A stretch of 64,000 nt of DNA from SB11 sp943370295 (GCA_943370295.1 CALRQL020000002.1:1-64000); one strand, 5' to 3'. Numbered from the stretch's first letter, positions 18,095 to 26,330 are shown. Notes: a model not told the origin generated them from the letters alone. Numbers and translations: made by a program.

Positions 18095-18203
18095 TAGAAA
18101 CCGGAGGGTGCAGCAATGCCAATGACGGACAACCCCAAACGGAGCTGCTTTTTTTAAACCATAGCATTTATTTATTTCTTTTACCGGGTAACTCCGGTTT
18201 CTA
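18095..18203 (-). promoter_or_regulatory. Structured 5' leader of the T9SS cargo gene (undetermined RNA element)
   Basis: TAGAAACCGGAG at 18095-18106 is the exact reverse complement of CTCCGGTTTCTA at 18192-18203, closing a 109-base segment that ends 20 bases above the ATG at 18075. Inside it GCAGC and GCTGC can pair, and on the minus-strand RNA ACCGG can pair with CCGGU six bases later, competing with the outer stem. Two mutually exclusive folds are what a cis-regulatory RNA would show, but I match it to no known riboswitch class. Confidence 0.35.
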
Positions 18204-18609
18204 AAATTTGATGATTCAAAAGTCCCCTTGGCAAGTAATGGGGGATTAAAAGGGCGGTAAATAATTTATTACATAATTGCCTGCCTAATGCACGGGGGCT
18301 TTTAAGGAATTGTTAAAAGCAACAAAATGGGCGAGGAGAAACACACGTAACCGCACAAAATGACATTGCAGTTGGCCTTTCAGTTAACAAACTAGTTACA
18401 AGCGGGAGGGTTTATCAACACAAACACATGTAGAAAAGTGCAGGGCTGTTTAAAATTTAGGTTTAGAAAGGTAGCAAAACAGATAATTATCCAAATAGCA
18501 GCTATAATTTACAGTATCGGGCATTTACTGCAAAAGCAATGTGTTTTTAATGTTAAATAAGGACAAGTATTACATGGGTAATATTAAGCAGCAATGTAAA
18601 AAGCGGTAC
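18204..18609. other. Gene-free stretch upstream of the T9SS cargo gene
   Basis: About 400 bases with no supported gene on either strand. I see no repeats, tRNA or clear promoter, although the T9SS gene's promoter must lie here or in the leader. The A/T content is higher than in coding neighbours. Confidence 0.5.
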
Positions 18610-18695
18610 TCATCCCGAACTTGTTTCGGGATCTCATCGGTATTCATCGCGAACTGGTAATGCGATGTTGAAACAAGTCCAACATGACGAGTGCC
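18610..18695. repeat. 86-bp intergenic repeat, copy 1 (BIME-like)
   Basis: This copy differs from 18827-18912 at only two positions. It contains two hairpins: TCCCGAA/TTCGGGA around CTTGT, and ATGTTGAA with an imperfect partner after ACAAG. Such short palindromic units are usually present in many genomic copies in Bacteroidota. Confidence 0.8.
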
Positions 18696-18826
18696 GAACA
18701 ACCACTTGTCCTGCTGACGAAGGAAGCATCTTATACAGTTCTGTTAAACGATTCGTGTTAACATATTTAGGATAAGAAATTTCACTACGTTCAATTTGAC
18801 AGGAAGGGGTTGTGGCTCGGTGGCTG

Positions 18827-18912
18827 TCATCCCGAACTTGTTTCGGGATCTCATCGGTATTCATCGCGAACTGGTAATGCGATGTTGAAACAAGTTCAAC
18901 ATGACGGGTGCC
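18827..18912. repeat. 86-bp intergenic repeat, copy 2 (BIME-like)
   Basis: Direct repeat of 18610-18695, 217 bases further on, with two substitutions; here the second hairpin ATGTTGAA/TTCAACAT is perfect. It ends 14 bases after... the stop side of the 669-aa gene (stop at 18927), so it may also act as that gene's 3' hairpin. Confidence 0.8.
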
Positions 18913-18926
18913 AACCCAATTGAAAT

Positions 18927-20936
18927 CTACCCCCTTTTACCGTGCTTGCGGAAAGCGGAGATAAGTTGGTAGATACCGTAACCTATAAACATACGCGATA
19001 CAACATCGATAAATAACGCGTGAGAACTAGGCTCTTTTACCATAAAATCAGTCTTATGTGTAGGAAGAATAAACTGTGCCCAGTCTCCTATAAAGTCAGT
19101 ATGCCATCCTAAAACTAATTCATATTTTACAGATTCTAGAGCTGCATTATAAAAGATAAAACCTATCGAGCTTACCCCCAATGTAAAAACAATTGCCCAG
19201 CCCCAACTTTCGCCATGTCTGTTAGAGGTTTCGTTTAACTTATACACCCACCACTCAGTATCAAAATATTTAAACCACCATCTTTTTTTGCTCGCTTCAA
19301 TAATCTGCATTTGGATTTCAGATGTCTTAGCATGGTATTTTGTACCCCGCACAATATCCCCTTGTCCTTCAAATACTTTTTTTAATTGATCGAAAAATGA
19401 TTTCTTCTGTTCAAGTGCTTTAACAGGATTCATTTCATCATAAACTACCACGTCATCAGGTACAGTCCCACCACTTATAAACACTTCAGTAATTTTTGAG
19501 TTATTGAACTCAAAATTAAAGCCTGCTAAATCACACTCGGTAAATTCTGTTTTGCCAAGAGAGGATTGGGAGATGCAGAAGGTTGACTTTTCAAAAATCT
19601 GTAAAAGTTCTAGGGTGTGTTTAGTATATTTATCTTTTTGCTCTAATAATAATTTTTCAGTTTTTTGATACTTATCAACTTTTTTTTCAATTTCATCGGG
19701 AGTAAATTTTTGGGCTAAAAAAGATTCAACTTCCAACCATACAAACACATTTTCTGCCCTTTTTATATTCCTGAAGTATAGATTGCCCAACATGGAAAAC
19801 TCATTCATATGACATGCGTAAACCCATGTGTCAGAAAATGAAACTACGCAACTTTTGCCCAATGTAAGTTGATCAAAATCAATATTATTGATGAAACTTG
19901 TCCCATCAGTCCCCCCACTAATATACAATTCAATTTCGCAGCTCCCTTCAAGACGTAATTCGGGGATTTTGCAGTTTTCGAGCCTACATAGTGCTATATT
20001 AGTACTAATGAATTGAAAAGAAGCAAAAACATTGTCAATATCCCATTCCAAAAAATGACTATTTGCGACTGAGAAATTCCCTGTTTGATTATTCTTTTGG
20101 ATTTCTAAATTATCACATGACGAATCATAAACGGTAAAATCTCCTATTTTGCTGTCTTTGACATTAATACTTCTCAATTCGCAGCTATCAATATTTATCT
20201 CCTCGGTCAAGCAATTTGTGATATCAAAGTCGTCAATAACAGATTTGTCAGAAAAACAAAACGCACGAGAAATACTACTGTTAGTTTGCAGATATTTCAT
20301 TTCACTTTCACCCCAAACTTTGACTTTTCCAATGACACTTTCATCTATAACAGAGAAATCTCCAACAGAGCTTTTTTTTATATAAAAGTTATCTGCTTGA
20401 GAGTTTTTGAGAAGAATACTATCTATGCTGCTTTCAATACTGTGAAAATCACAAAAATTTGAAAAGAAAAAAGTAATGTACTTTATTTTACTTTTTATAA
20501 AATTAAAATTGTAGAAAGCACTAACTATAAAGTCTAGGCTATCCAAATCACTCTCATAAAAATAAATGTCCGATTGAATTTTTGTAATTTCATTTTGGGC
20601 AAGGACTTTTAAATTACATTTAGAGAATCTAATTAAAGATAATTTGCACTTATAAAATACAATGCTAAGATCGGATTGATTATAGTCCTCAATTATAACT
20701 TTGGATTCATTGTCTATTATTTCAATATCATATAAATAAATATAAGCTATTTCTTCTTTAAATTTCTTGTCCAAATTTGCTATTTTGTTTAGGTATTCAC
20801 CCTTTACTTTACTTATACCATTAAGATTAAATCTTTCAGACTGTTGATCCGTCCAATTAGGTGTTGTGAGTGCTTCGATTATTAATGAACTTCGAACTTG
20901 ATGTTTGTAGCTTCTTTCGGGTGAAGTATCGGCCAT
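18927..20936 (-). CDS. Two-TM membrane protein with long pentapeptide-like beta body
   Basis: A 669-residue protein, not a recognised enzyme. Residues 60-520 consist of short units with regularly spaced acidic, Ser, Phe and Ile residues (e.g. IGDFTVYDSSCDNLEIQ, TGNFSVANSHFLEWDID, FTECDLAGFNFEF), resembling an irregular pentapeptide-repeat or right-handed beta-helix. A charged helical insert (about 415-445) interrupts it. Two transmembrane helices follow at about 579-597 and 643-660, separated by a Trp-rich segment, and the end reads FRKHGKRG. This C-terminal two-helix module with AFRK-GK ending recurs in Bacteroidota pentapeptide proteins. The gene is A/T-rich, lies in a repeat-laden accessory stretch and has no operon partner, suggesting horizontal acquisition. 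A defence or stress role is speculation. Confidence 0.75.
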   Translation of the reverse strand: MADTSPERSYKHQVRSSLIIEALTTPNWTDQQSERFNLNGISKVKGEYLNKIANLDKKFKEEIAYIYLYDIEIIDNESKVIIEDYNQSDLSIVFYKCKLSLIRFSKCNLKVLAQNEITKIQSDIYFYESDLDSLDFIVSAFYNFNFIKSKIKYITFFFSNFCDFHSIESSIDSILLKNSQADNFYIKKSSVGDFSVIDESVIGKVKVWGESEMKYLQTNSSISRAFCFSDKSVIDDFDITNCLTEEINIDSCELRSINVKDSKIGDFTVYDSSCDNLEIQKNNQTGNFSVANSHFLEWDIDNVFASFQFISTNIALCRLENCKIPELRLEGSCEIELYISGGTDGTSFINNIDFDQLTLGKSCVVSFSDTWVYACHMNEFSMLGNLYFRNIKRAENVFVWLEVESFLAQKFTPDEIEKKVDKYQKTEKLLLEQKDKYTKHTLELLQIFEKSTFCISQSSLGKTEFTECDLAGFNFEFNNSKITEVFISGGTVPDDVVVYDEMNPVKALEQKKSFFDQLKKVFEGQGDIVRGTKYHAKTSEIQMQIIEASKKRWWFKYFDTEWWVYKLNETSNRHGESWGWAIVFTLGVSSIGFIFYNAALESVKYELVLGWHTDFIGDWAQFILPTHKTDFMVKEPSSHALFIDVVSRMFIGYGIYQLISAFRKHGKRG

Positions 20937-20969
20937 GATAGTTAGCGTTTTAGCGAATATACTATTTTT

Positions 20970-21079
20970 CCCTCACCCCGGAGAGCCACTGCGGCACGAC
21001 TGTCAAACATTTCCCCTCTCCTACTTGGAGAGGGGCGACGTTCAAAAATTCGCCTGACTTTTTATGATTTGGGTGAGGG
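20970..21079. repeat. 110-bp terminal-inverted-repeat element, copy 1
   Basis: It begins CCCTCACCCCGGAGAG and ends GGGTGAGGG, giving terminal inverted repeats of about 9 bp. An internal palindrome CCCCTCTCC/GGAGAGGGG lies in the middle, followed by GCGACGT. Same length and orientation as copy 2, which follows 29 bases later. Confidence 0.8.
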
Positions 21080-21108
21080 AAAGGGTTGTGTTTAATAACC
21101 CGTTTACA

Positions 21109-21218
21109 CCCTCACCCCGAAGAGTCACTGCGGTACGACTGCCAAACATTTCCCCTCTCCAATATGGAGAGGGGCGACGTGCAAGTACAGTTCTATTTTC
21201 AAAACGTCGGGGTGAGGG
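21109..21218. repeat. 110-bp terminal-inverted-repeat element, copy 2
   Basis: CCCTCACCCCG at the left end and CGGGGTGAGGG at the right end are perfect 11-bp terminal inverted repeats. The internal palindrome is CCCCTCTCC/GGAGAGGGG. It ends 5 bases before the stop codon of the DUF559 gene. Confidence 0.85.
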
Positions 21219-21223
21219 GGAAA

Positions 21224-21605
21224 CTAGCAATTAAGCCTAATAAACTCATTCAACCGATACAATACATTTTGCAGGTTGTTTTCCACTTCACTATTCGTAA
21301 AACGTATCACAACAATTCCTTTTTCATTTAGCTCTTGCGTTCTGCTTTTATCGTATTCTCTTTGGTCTTGAGAATTGTGAACCGCACCATCTACTTCAAT
21401 TACCAGTTTTAATTCGTGGCAATAAAAATCTGCAATATATTTTCCTATTGGGTGTTGCCGCCTAAACTTCACGCCCTCAAACTTTCTATTCCTTAGTTCA
21501 CTCCATAAAAGCCTTTCTGCTTTGGCTTCTACGTAATGTCTTGGCGTTATCAAAAATTAAACGATTTGAGTTATAAAATAAGCGGTCTTTAAGTTCTTCG
21601 TGCAT
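21224..21605 (-). pseudogene. DUF559 endonuclease-like gene, probably frameshifted
   Basis: The 109-residue frame ending at 21224 contains the DUF559 core: RLLWSELRNRKFEGVKFRRQ, then HPIGKYIADFYCHELKLVIE and VDGAVH, the nuclease-like motif of the very-short-patch-repair/restriction-like fold (D, E-x-D, H). In that frame the only early start is TTG at 21553 and the N-terminal helix is missing. The missing part is found in another frame just upstream (M at 21605: HEELKDRLFYNSNRLIFDNA, then KTLR). The two frames meet near 21525-21540, so one base-level frameshift or sequencing error splits a protein of about 127 residues. The gene sits exactly between repeat copies 2 and 3. DUF559 proteins are of unproven function. 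Confidence 0.7.
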
Positions 21606-21639
21606 ACCCTTTATACACAATTGTACCATTGAGTAAATG

Positions 21640-21748
21640 CCCTCACTCCATAGAGCCTCTGTAACTCGATAGCCCAGCATTCCTCTCTCCAACTTGGAGA
21701 GGGGCGACGTGCAAGTATTGTCTGACTTTTAATAATTAGGGGAGAGGG
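21640..21748. repeat. 110-bp terminal-inverted-repeat element, copy 3 (diverged)
   Basis: It starts CCCTCACTCC and ends GGGGAGAGGG; the terminal repeats are imperfect. The internal CTCTCC/GGAGAG palindrome and GCGACGTGCAAGTA are shared with copy 2, and TGACTTTT with copy 1. It lies 34 bases upstream of the DUF559 start and in the same orientation as the other copies. Confidence 0.75.
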
Positions 21749-21789
21749 GAAAACAGTAAACCTGAAACTGAAAACTAACATCCATTCGT

Positions 21790-21797
21790 TATCTTTG
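21790..21797 (+). promoter_or_regulatory. Candidate -7 box of mfd
   Basis: TATCTTTG matches TAnnTTTG and is identical to the box above mnmA. Only 7 bases separate it from the mfd start codon, so the transcript would be leaderless or nearly so. No TTTG -33 element is seen. Confidence 0.45.
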
Positions 21798-21804
21798 CCA
21801 CGCT

Positions 21805-24800
21805 TTGAACATCAAGCAATTTTTAGACCTCTACACCCGCCACCCCGCCTTTTCGGGGCTGGATGATATTGTTTTTTCTCAAACAAAACCCCTTAAAATA
21901 GCTGCGCAAAATCTTAACGGAGCCGCAGTAGGGGTAGGCATTTCAGCAGCTTGGCTGCGCAATCCTGAAAAGACGTTTTTAATAGTAGCAGACGATTGGG
22001 AACAGGCGGCCTACCTGCACACTGATGTGAGCAGCCTGATAGAAAACCGCGAGATTTTGCTGTTGCCCGAAAGCTTTAGCAAGAGTTTCATTCCGGCGCA
22101 AACCGATAACAGCAATGTGCTGAAACGTGCAGAGGTATTAAGTCGCTTGAATAAGAAGCCGCACGGGCAGGTGATTATTACCTATCCGCAAGCTGTGCTT
22201 GAGAAGGTGATAGGCAATGCTACGTTTGAAAAGAACACCTTTGAGGTGAAAGTGGGCGACCCTTTTGACCTTGACTTTTTGATGGAGATGTTGAGTGAAC
22301 ACGATTTTGACCGTGTTGACTTTGTGTATGAACCGGGTCAGTTTGCCATTCGCGGGGGGATTATCGATGTGTTTTCATTTGCCAACGATTTACCCTACCG
22401 TGTAGAATTGGACGGCAACTTGGTAGAGTCTATCCGCTTGTTTGAGCCTGAAAACCAACTATCTGTAAAAAAAGTGGTGCATACCACCATTGTACCCAAC
22501 ATACAAAGCGAAGTTATTGCCAAAGAAAAAACCAGTTTGTTTAGTTATCTGCCCGATGATGTGGTGGTGTGGCTGCACGACGGCACTTTTGCAACCGGAG
22601 TGATGGAAGAGGGGTTGGGCAAAGCGGCCAAATACTTAGGCGAAAATAACGACGCTACCCCCATTGCCGAGTTGTACGAAACCACCAACGAGTGGCTGGG
22701 ACAGGTTGAAAAACTTACGGTGGTAGAATACGGGAAACGCACGTTTTTTAAACCGCAAAAAACCATTGAGTTTAAAACCTCGCCGCAACCGCTGTTCCAT
22801 AAGAACTTTACCCTGCTGATTGAGAACCTTAAAGACAATCAGGGAAAGGGCTACCAAAACATTATATTTTCTGATAATCCCCGACAGGTAGAGCGTTTGC
22901 ATACCATTTTTGAGGATTTGGATAAAGAAGTAAAGTTTGAGCCTGTGTATCATGGTATCAGCGAGGGGTTTATCGACCACGACCTGAAAATTGCCTGCTA
23001 TACCGAGCATCAGCTTTTTGACCGCTATTATAAATACAAAGGCCGCCGCACGTATTCATCTACCAAAGCCCTTACTTTAAAAGAACTGCGGGAACTTTCG
23101 CCCGGTGATTATGTAACCCACATCGACCACGGTATCGGAAAGTTTGCAGGGCTTGAAAAGATTGAGATGAACGGGGTGATGAGTGAAGCCGTGCGTTTAG
23201 TGTACCGTGATAACGATTTACTCTACGTACACATTAACTCGCTGCACAAAATAACCAAATACGTAGGCAAAGACGGTACCGAGCCCCGCATGAACAAACT
23301 GGGCAGCGATGCGTGGGACAAGCTGAAAAAATCGACCAAAAAGAAGGTAAAAGACATTGCCCGCGATTTGATAAAGCTGTATGCTGCCCGCAAGGCGCAA
23401 ACAGGTTTTGCATTCAGTCCCGATTCGTATTTGCAAGTAGAGTTGGAGGCTTCGTTTTTGTACGAAGATACCCCCGACCAAAGCAAAGCCACTGAGGATG
23501 TTAAGGCAGACATGGAACTGCAACACCCGATGGACAGGCTGGTGTGCGGTGATGTGGGCTTTGGTAAAACAGAGGTCGCCATCCGTGCTGCCTTCAAAGC
23601 CGTGGCTGATAGCAAGCAAGTCGCCGTATTGGTGCCTACCACCATTTTGGCCTATCAGCACTACAAAACATTTAAAAGCCGTTTAGAGGGTTTCCCTTGT
23701 AATATTGATTATATCAACCGTTTCCGCAGTGCCAAAGAGAAAAAAGAAATTCTTACCAAGCTTAAAGAAGGAAAAATTGACATTCTTATTGGTACGCACG
23801 CATTGGTGGGCAAAGAAATTAAGTTTAAAGACCTCGGCCTGCTAATTATCGACGAGGAACAAAAATTTGGGGTAGCTGTCAAAGAAAAACTAAAGCAATT
23901 CCGTGTAAACGTGGATACGCTAACCCTTACGGCAACCCCCATACCGCGCACCCTGCATTTCTCGCTGATGGGCGCAAGGGATTTATCGGTGATAAACACC
24001 CCACCGCCCAACCGTCAGCCCGTGCGTACTGAGTTGCACGTATTCAATCAGGAGTTGATGCAAGAAGCCGTTGCCAATGAAATAGCACGCGGCGGTCAGG
24101 TGTTTTTCATCCATAACCGGGTGAAAGACATTTATGATTTTGCTGCCATGATTGAACGATTGGTTCCCGGTGCCCGTGCGGCAGTTGCCCACGGACAAAT
24201 GGAAGGGCACCAGTTGGAAGATATTATGATAAAGTTTGTGGAGGGGGATTATGATGTGCTGGTGGCTACTACAATTATCGAAAGCGGTTTGGACATACCC
24301 AATGCCAACACCATTATTATAAACAATGCCCACATGCACGGTCTTAGCGATTTGCACCAGATGCGTGGCAGGGTAGGACGTAGTAACAAAAAGGCTTATT
24401 GTTATTTATTCTCGCCACCGTTAAGTACGCTTACACAAGAAGCCCGCAAACGTTTGAGTGCTATTGAGCAGTTCAGCGATTTGGGCAGCGGGTTCAATGT
24501 GGCGATGCGCGATTTGGACATCCGTGGGGCGGGTAACCTGCTGGGTGGTGAACAAAGCGGGTTTATTGCAGAGATTGGCTTTGAAATGTATCACAAGATA
24601 CTGGACGAAGCTCTACAAGAACTGAAAGACGAAGAGTTTAAAGAACTGTTTAAGGACGAAACGCCAAAACCCCGTACCAATGAGGTGCAGGTGGACGTGG
24701 ACGCTGAAATTCTGATACCCGACCACTATGTGCGCAACATACAGGAGCGACTTTCGCTGTACAATGAACTAGCACAGATAGGCGATGAAGATAAACTATT

Positions 24801-25143
24801 AAAGTTCAGGGATGAACTGATTGACCGCTTTGGCCCGATGCCCAAAGAACTGAAAGGTTTGTTTGACAGTATGCGGATGAAGTGGAAAGCCCGCGATTTG
24901 GGTTTTGAGCGGGTAAACCTGCACAACAAAACGCTTACCTGTTATTTCCCTACCAACCAAAGCAGCAGCTACTATCAAAGTGAGTTGTTTGGCAAAATAC
25001 TAAAATATGTAGCTGCACACCCTGTAAAATGCAGCATGAAGCAAACACCCAAAAACCTCACCATGATACTTAAAAACGTAACCGGCGTTTTAGATGCTAT
25101 CAGAGAGTTGGATGAGTTGAGGGAGAGTGTGCTTAATAACTAA
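21805..25143 (+). CDS. mfd: Transcription-repair coupling factor Mfd
   Basis: A 1112-residue ATP-dependent translocase that removes stalled RNA polymerase and recruits UvrA to lesions. The UvrB-like N-terminal part spans about 1-330; the RNA-polymerase-interacting domain follows around 420-500 (LSPGDYVTHIDHGIGKFAGL). The helicase core has Walker A GDVGFGKT (582-589, K588), DEEQ box D683-Q686 and TATPIPRTLHFSLMGARD. The C-terminal TRCF domain ends the protein. The start is TTG at 21805 (MNIKQFLDLY), consistent with family N-termini; no ATG fits better. A TATCTTTG box 7 bases upstream supports this start. No operon partner is evident. Confidence 0.97.
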   Translation: MNIKQFLDLYTRHPAFSGLDDIVFSQTKPLKIAAQNLNGAAVGVGISAAWLRNPEKTFLIVADDWEQAAYLHTDVSSLIENREILLLPESFSKSFIPAQTDNSNVLKRAEVLSRLNKKPHGQVIITYPQAVLEKVIGNATFEKNTFEVKVGDPFDLDFLMEMLSEHDFDRVDFVYEPGQFAIRGGIIDVFSFANDLPYRVELDGNLVESIRLFEPENQLSVKKVVHTTIVPNIQSEVIAKEKTSLFSYLPDDVVVWLHDGTFATGVMEEGLGKAAKYLGENNDATPIAELYETTNEWLGQVEKLTVVEYGKRTFFKPQKTIEFKTSPQPLFHKNFTLLIENLKDNQGKGYQNIIFSDNPRQVERLHTIFEDLDKEVKFEPVYHGISEGFIDHDLKIACYTEHQLFDRYYKYKGRRTYSSTKALTLKELRELSPGDYVTHIDHGIGKFAGLEKIEMNGVMSEAVRLVYRDNDLLYVHINSLHKITKYVGKDGTEPRMNKLGSDAWDKLKKSTKKKVKDIARDLIKLYAARKAQTGFAFSPDSYLQVELEASFLYEDTPDQSKATEDVKADMELQHPMDRLVCGDVGFGKTEVAIRAAFKAVADSKQVAVLVPTTILAYQHYKTFKSRLEGFPCNIDYINRFRSAKEKKEILTKLKEGKIDILIGTHALVGKEIKFKDLGLLIIDEEQKFGVAVKEKLKQFRVNVDTLTLTATPIPRTLHFSLMGARDLSVINTPPPNRQPVRTELHVFNQELMQEAVANEIARGGQVFFIHNRVKDIYDFAAMIERLVPGARAAVAHGQMEGHQLEDIMIKFVEGDYDVLVATTIIESGLDIPNANTIIINNAHMHGLSDLHQMRGRVGRSNKKAYCYLFSPPLSTLTQEARKRLSAIEQFSDLGSGFNVAMRDLDIRGAGNLLGGEQSGFIAEIGFEMYHKILDEALQELKDEEFKELFKDETPKPRTNEVQVDVDAEILIPDHYVRNIQERLSLYNELAQIGDEDKLLKFRDELIDRFGPMPKELKGLFDSMRMKWKARDLGFERVNLHNKTLTCYFPTNQSSSYYQSELFGKILKYVAAHPVKCSMKQTPKNLTMILKNVTGVLDAIRELDELRESVLNN

Positions 25144-25179
25144 AAAATTAATTAATTTAGTTTAATAAACCAGTAGTAA

Positions 25180-25950
25180 ATGGGAAATTGTTATGCGCAT
25201 TCTTTGGGTAACTGTAAAGGGGGCATTTCACGCGAACATATAGTTTCAAAAGCTATATTGGACGATGTAATAGTAGTAATTGGACTTCCTGGATGCAAAG
25301 AGAAAAGTATGCAGATTCCAAAGGATAGATTAGTTACTAAAATTTTATGTCAGCACCATAATAACCAACTTTCGATATACGATGAAACAATTGCAGAACA
25401 TAAAAAGCATATTGACCTTATAGACAAAAATGACAGTTTGTTCAACAGAATGCCCAAAATGGTTAAAAAAAACTACTTTGTTTGCACCCTTAATGGAAAT
25501 GATCTTGAAAGATGGTTTTTAAAAACATTGATAAATATCTGTAAAACAGATAAAGGTCTTAAGATTGATAGTGAAATACTGTTACCTTATTTGTTCGACA
25601 GCATTCCGTTCGAATATCCCTATGGATTAGGAAATTTAACTAAGCCTGGATTATCACTTAACTCCTCAAACATAATTCAGATGTGTCCATTATTGATGGA
25701 TAAAGATGATGAAACAATTGTTCAAGGCGGGATATTTAGATATAGAGGATTTGGATACTTATTGCTTTTACCTCCTTATGAATTTAGTATTGAACGTGAA
25801 AAACCTATAATTGACAGTATCTTCACAGGAAAATTTCAAGATTTATTAGGTTGTCAATATAATTGGCATAATGAAGAAATATTTTACACTGCAAAAAAGC
25901 AAAGTGGGCTTGTTGTTAATGCTCAATCAATAAAGTTTAAATGGGAATAG
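25180..25950 (+). CDS. HNH-endonuclease-like orphan protein
   Basis: A 256-residue protein with a zinc-finger/HNH-like N-terminus: C4, H7, C12, then ISREHIVSKAIL (E19, H20) and LCQHHNNQLS (C57, H60, N61). This C..H..C, EH, C..HN arrangement is that of HNH/McrA-like nucleases, in which H20 would be catalytic and the cysteines would bind structural zinc. The remaining 190 residues are unrecognised (RWFLKTLINICKTDKGL near 110, GGIFRYRGFGYLLLLPPYEF near 190). The gene is more A/T-rich than mfd, which ends 36 bases upstream, and is followed by repeats; both suggest a transferred gene. A defence nuclease is possible; no partner gene is adjacent. Confidence 0.6.
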   Translation: MGNCYAHSLGNCKGGISREHIVSKAILDDVIVVIGLPGCKEKSMQIPKDRLVTKILCQHHNNQLSIYDETIAEHKKHIDLIDKNDSLFNRMPKMVKKNYFVCTLNGNDLERWFLKTLINICKTDKGLKIDSEILLPYLFDSIPFEYPYGLGNLTKPGLSLNSSNIIQMCPLLMDKDDETIVQGGIFRYRGFGYLLLLPPYEFSIEREKPIIDSIFTGKFQDLLGCQYNWHNEEIFYTAKKQSGLVVNAQSIKFKWE

Positions 25951-25964
25951 AATCAATTATACAA

Positions 25965-26080
25965 CACTGATTGCATCCCGTCATTCCCAGCGTAAGCGGG
26001 AATCTATCCCTTGCAGTGGTGAAATGACTCAACACCTTCCCACAAGATTCCCAATCAAGTTGGGAATGACATCTGACGCA
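25965..26080. repeat. Intergenic palindromic repeat, copy 1
   Basis: Contains GTCATTCCC...GGGAATCTATCCCTT and CCACAAGATTCCCAA...TTGGGAATGAC, two hairpins. A second copy follows 169-170 bases later with moderate divergence. The stretch 25951-26341 holds no gene. Confidence 0.75.
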
Positions 26081-26133
26081 TTGCAACTCCAAACGAAAAT
26101 TGTACAACTGGTATTTGAGTATTAGTTATGTAA

Positions 26134-26248
26134 TACTGATAGCACCCCGTCATTCCTGGGGCAAGCGGGAATCTATCCCTTACAGTGATACAATAACTAA
26201 GCATCTTCCCACAAGATTCCCAACCAAGTTGGGAATGACTACCCACCG
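26134..26248. repeat. Intergenic palindromic repeat, copy 2
   Basis: Same order of elements as copy 1: GTCATTCCTGGGGCAAGCGGGAAT is shortened here to matching arms around the first hairpin, then ATCTATCCCTTACAGTG, then TTCCCAA/TTGGGAA. Both copies have the same orientation, as a tandem duplication. Confidence 0.75.
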
Positions 26249-26284
26249 CACGGCAAACCTTAAATGTAAATCCCAAACTATATA

Positions 26285-26330
26285 AACGACAAAGCCCCTG
26301 CACAACTTGTTGTGCAGGGGCTTTGTCGTT
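26285..26330. terminator. 22-bp perfect hairpin, probable terminator of the efflux operon
   Basis: AACGACAAAGCCCCTGCACAAC at 26285-26306 (22 bases, key core GCCCCTGCACAAC) is perfectly repeated in inverse after a 2-base loop, ending at 26330. It lies 11 bases after the stop of the RND-TolC gene on the minus strand. The T-run is poor, so it may also be a palindromic repeat; its core matches the hairpin at 59056-59085. Confidence 0.55.

Noticed and set aside
18095..18203. Assignment to c-di-GMP, SAM or guanidine riboswitch classes
   Set aside because: None of the conserved core motifs of these classes could be lined up; kept only as an undetermined leader.
18610..21748. CRISPR array
   Set aside because: The repeats are 86-110 bp, few, unevenly spaced and palindromic; there are no short direct repeats with regular spacers and no cas genes.
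23218..23661. Two overlapping minus-strand frames of 140-147 residues
   Set aside because: Both are antisense to the helicase core of mfd.
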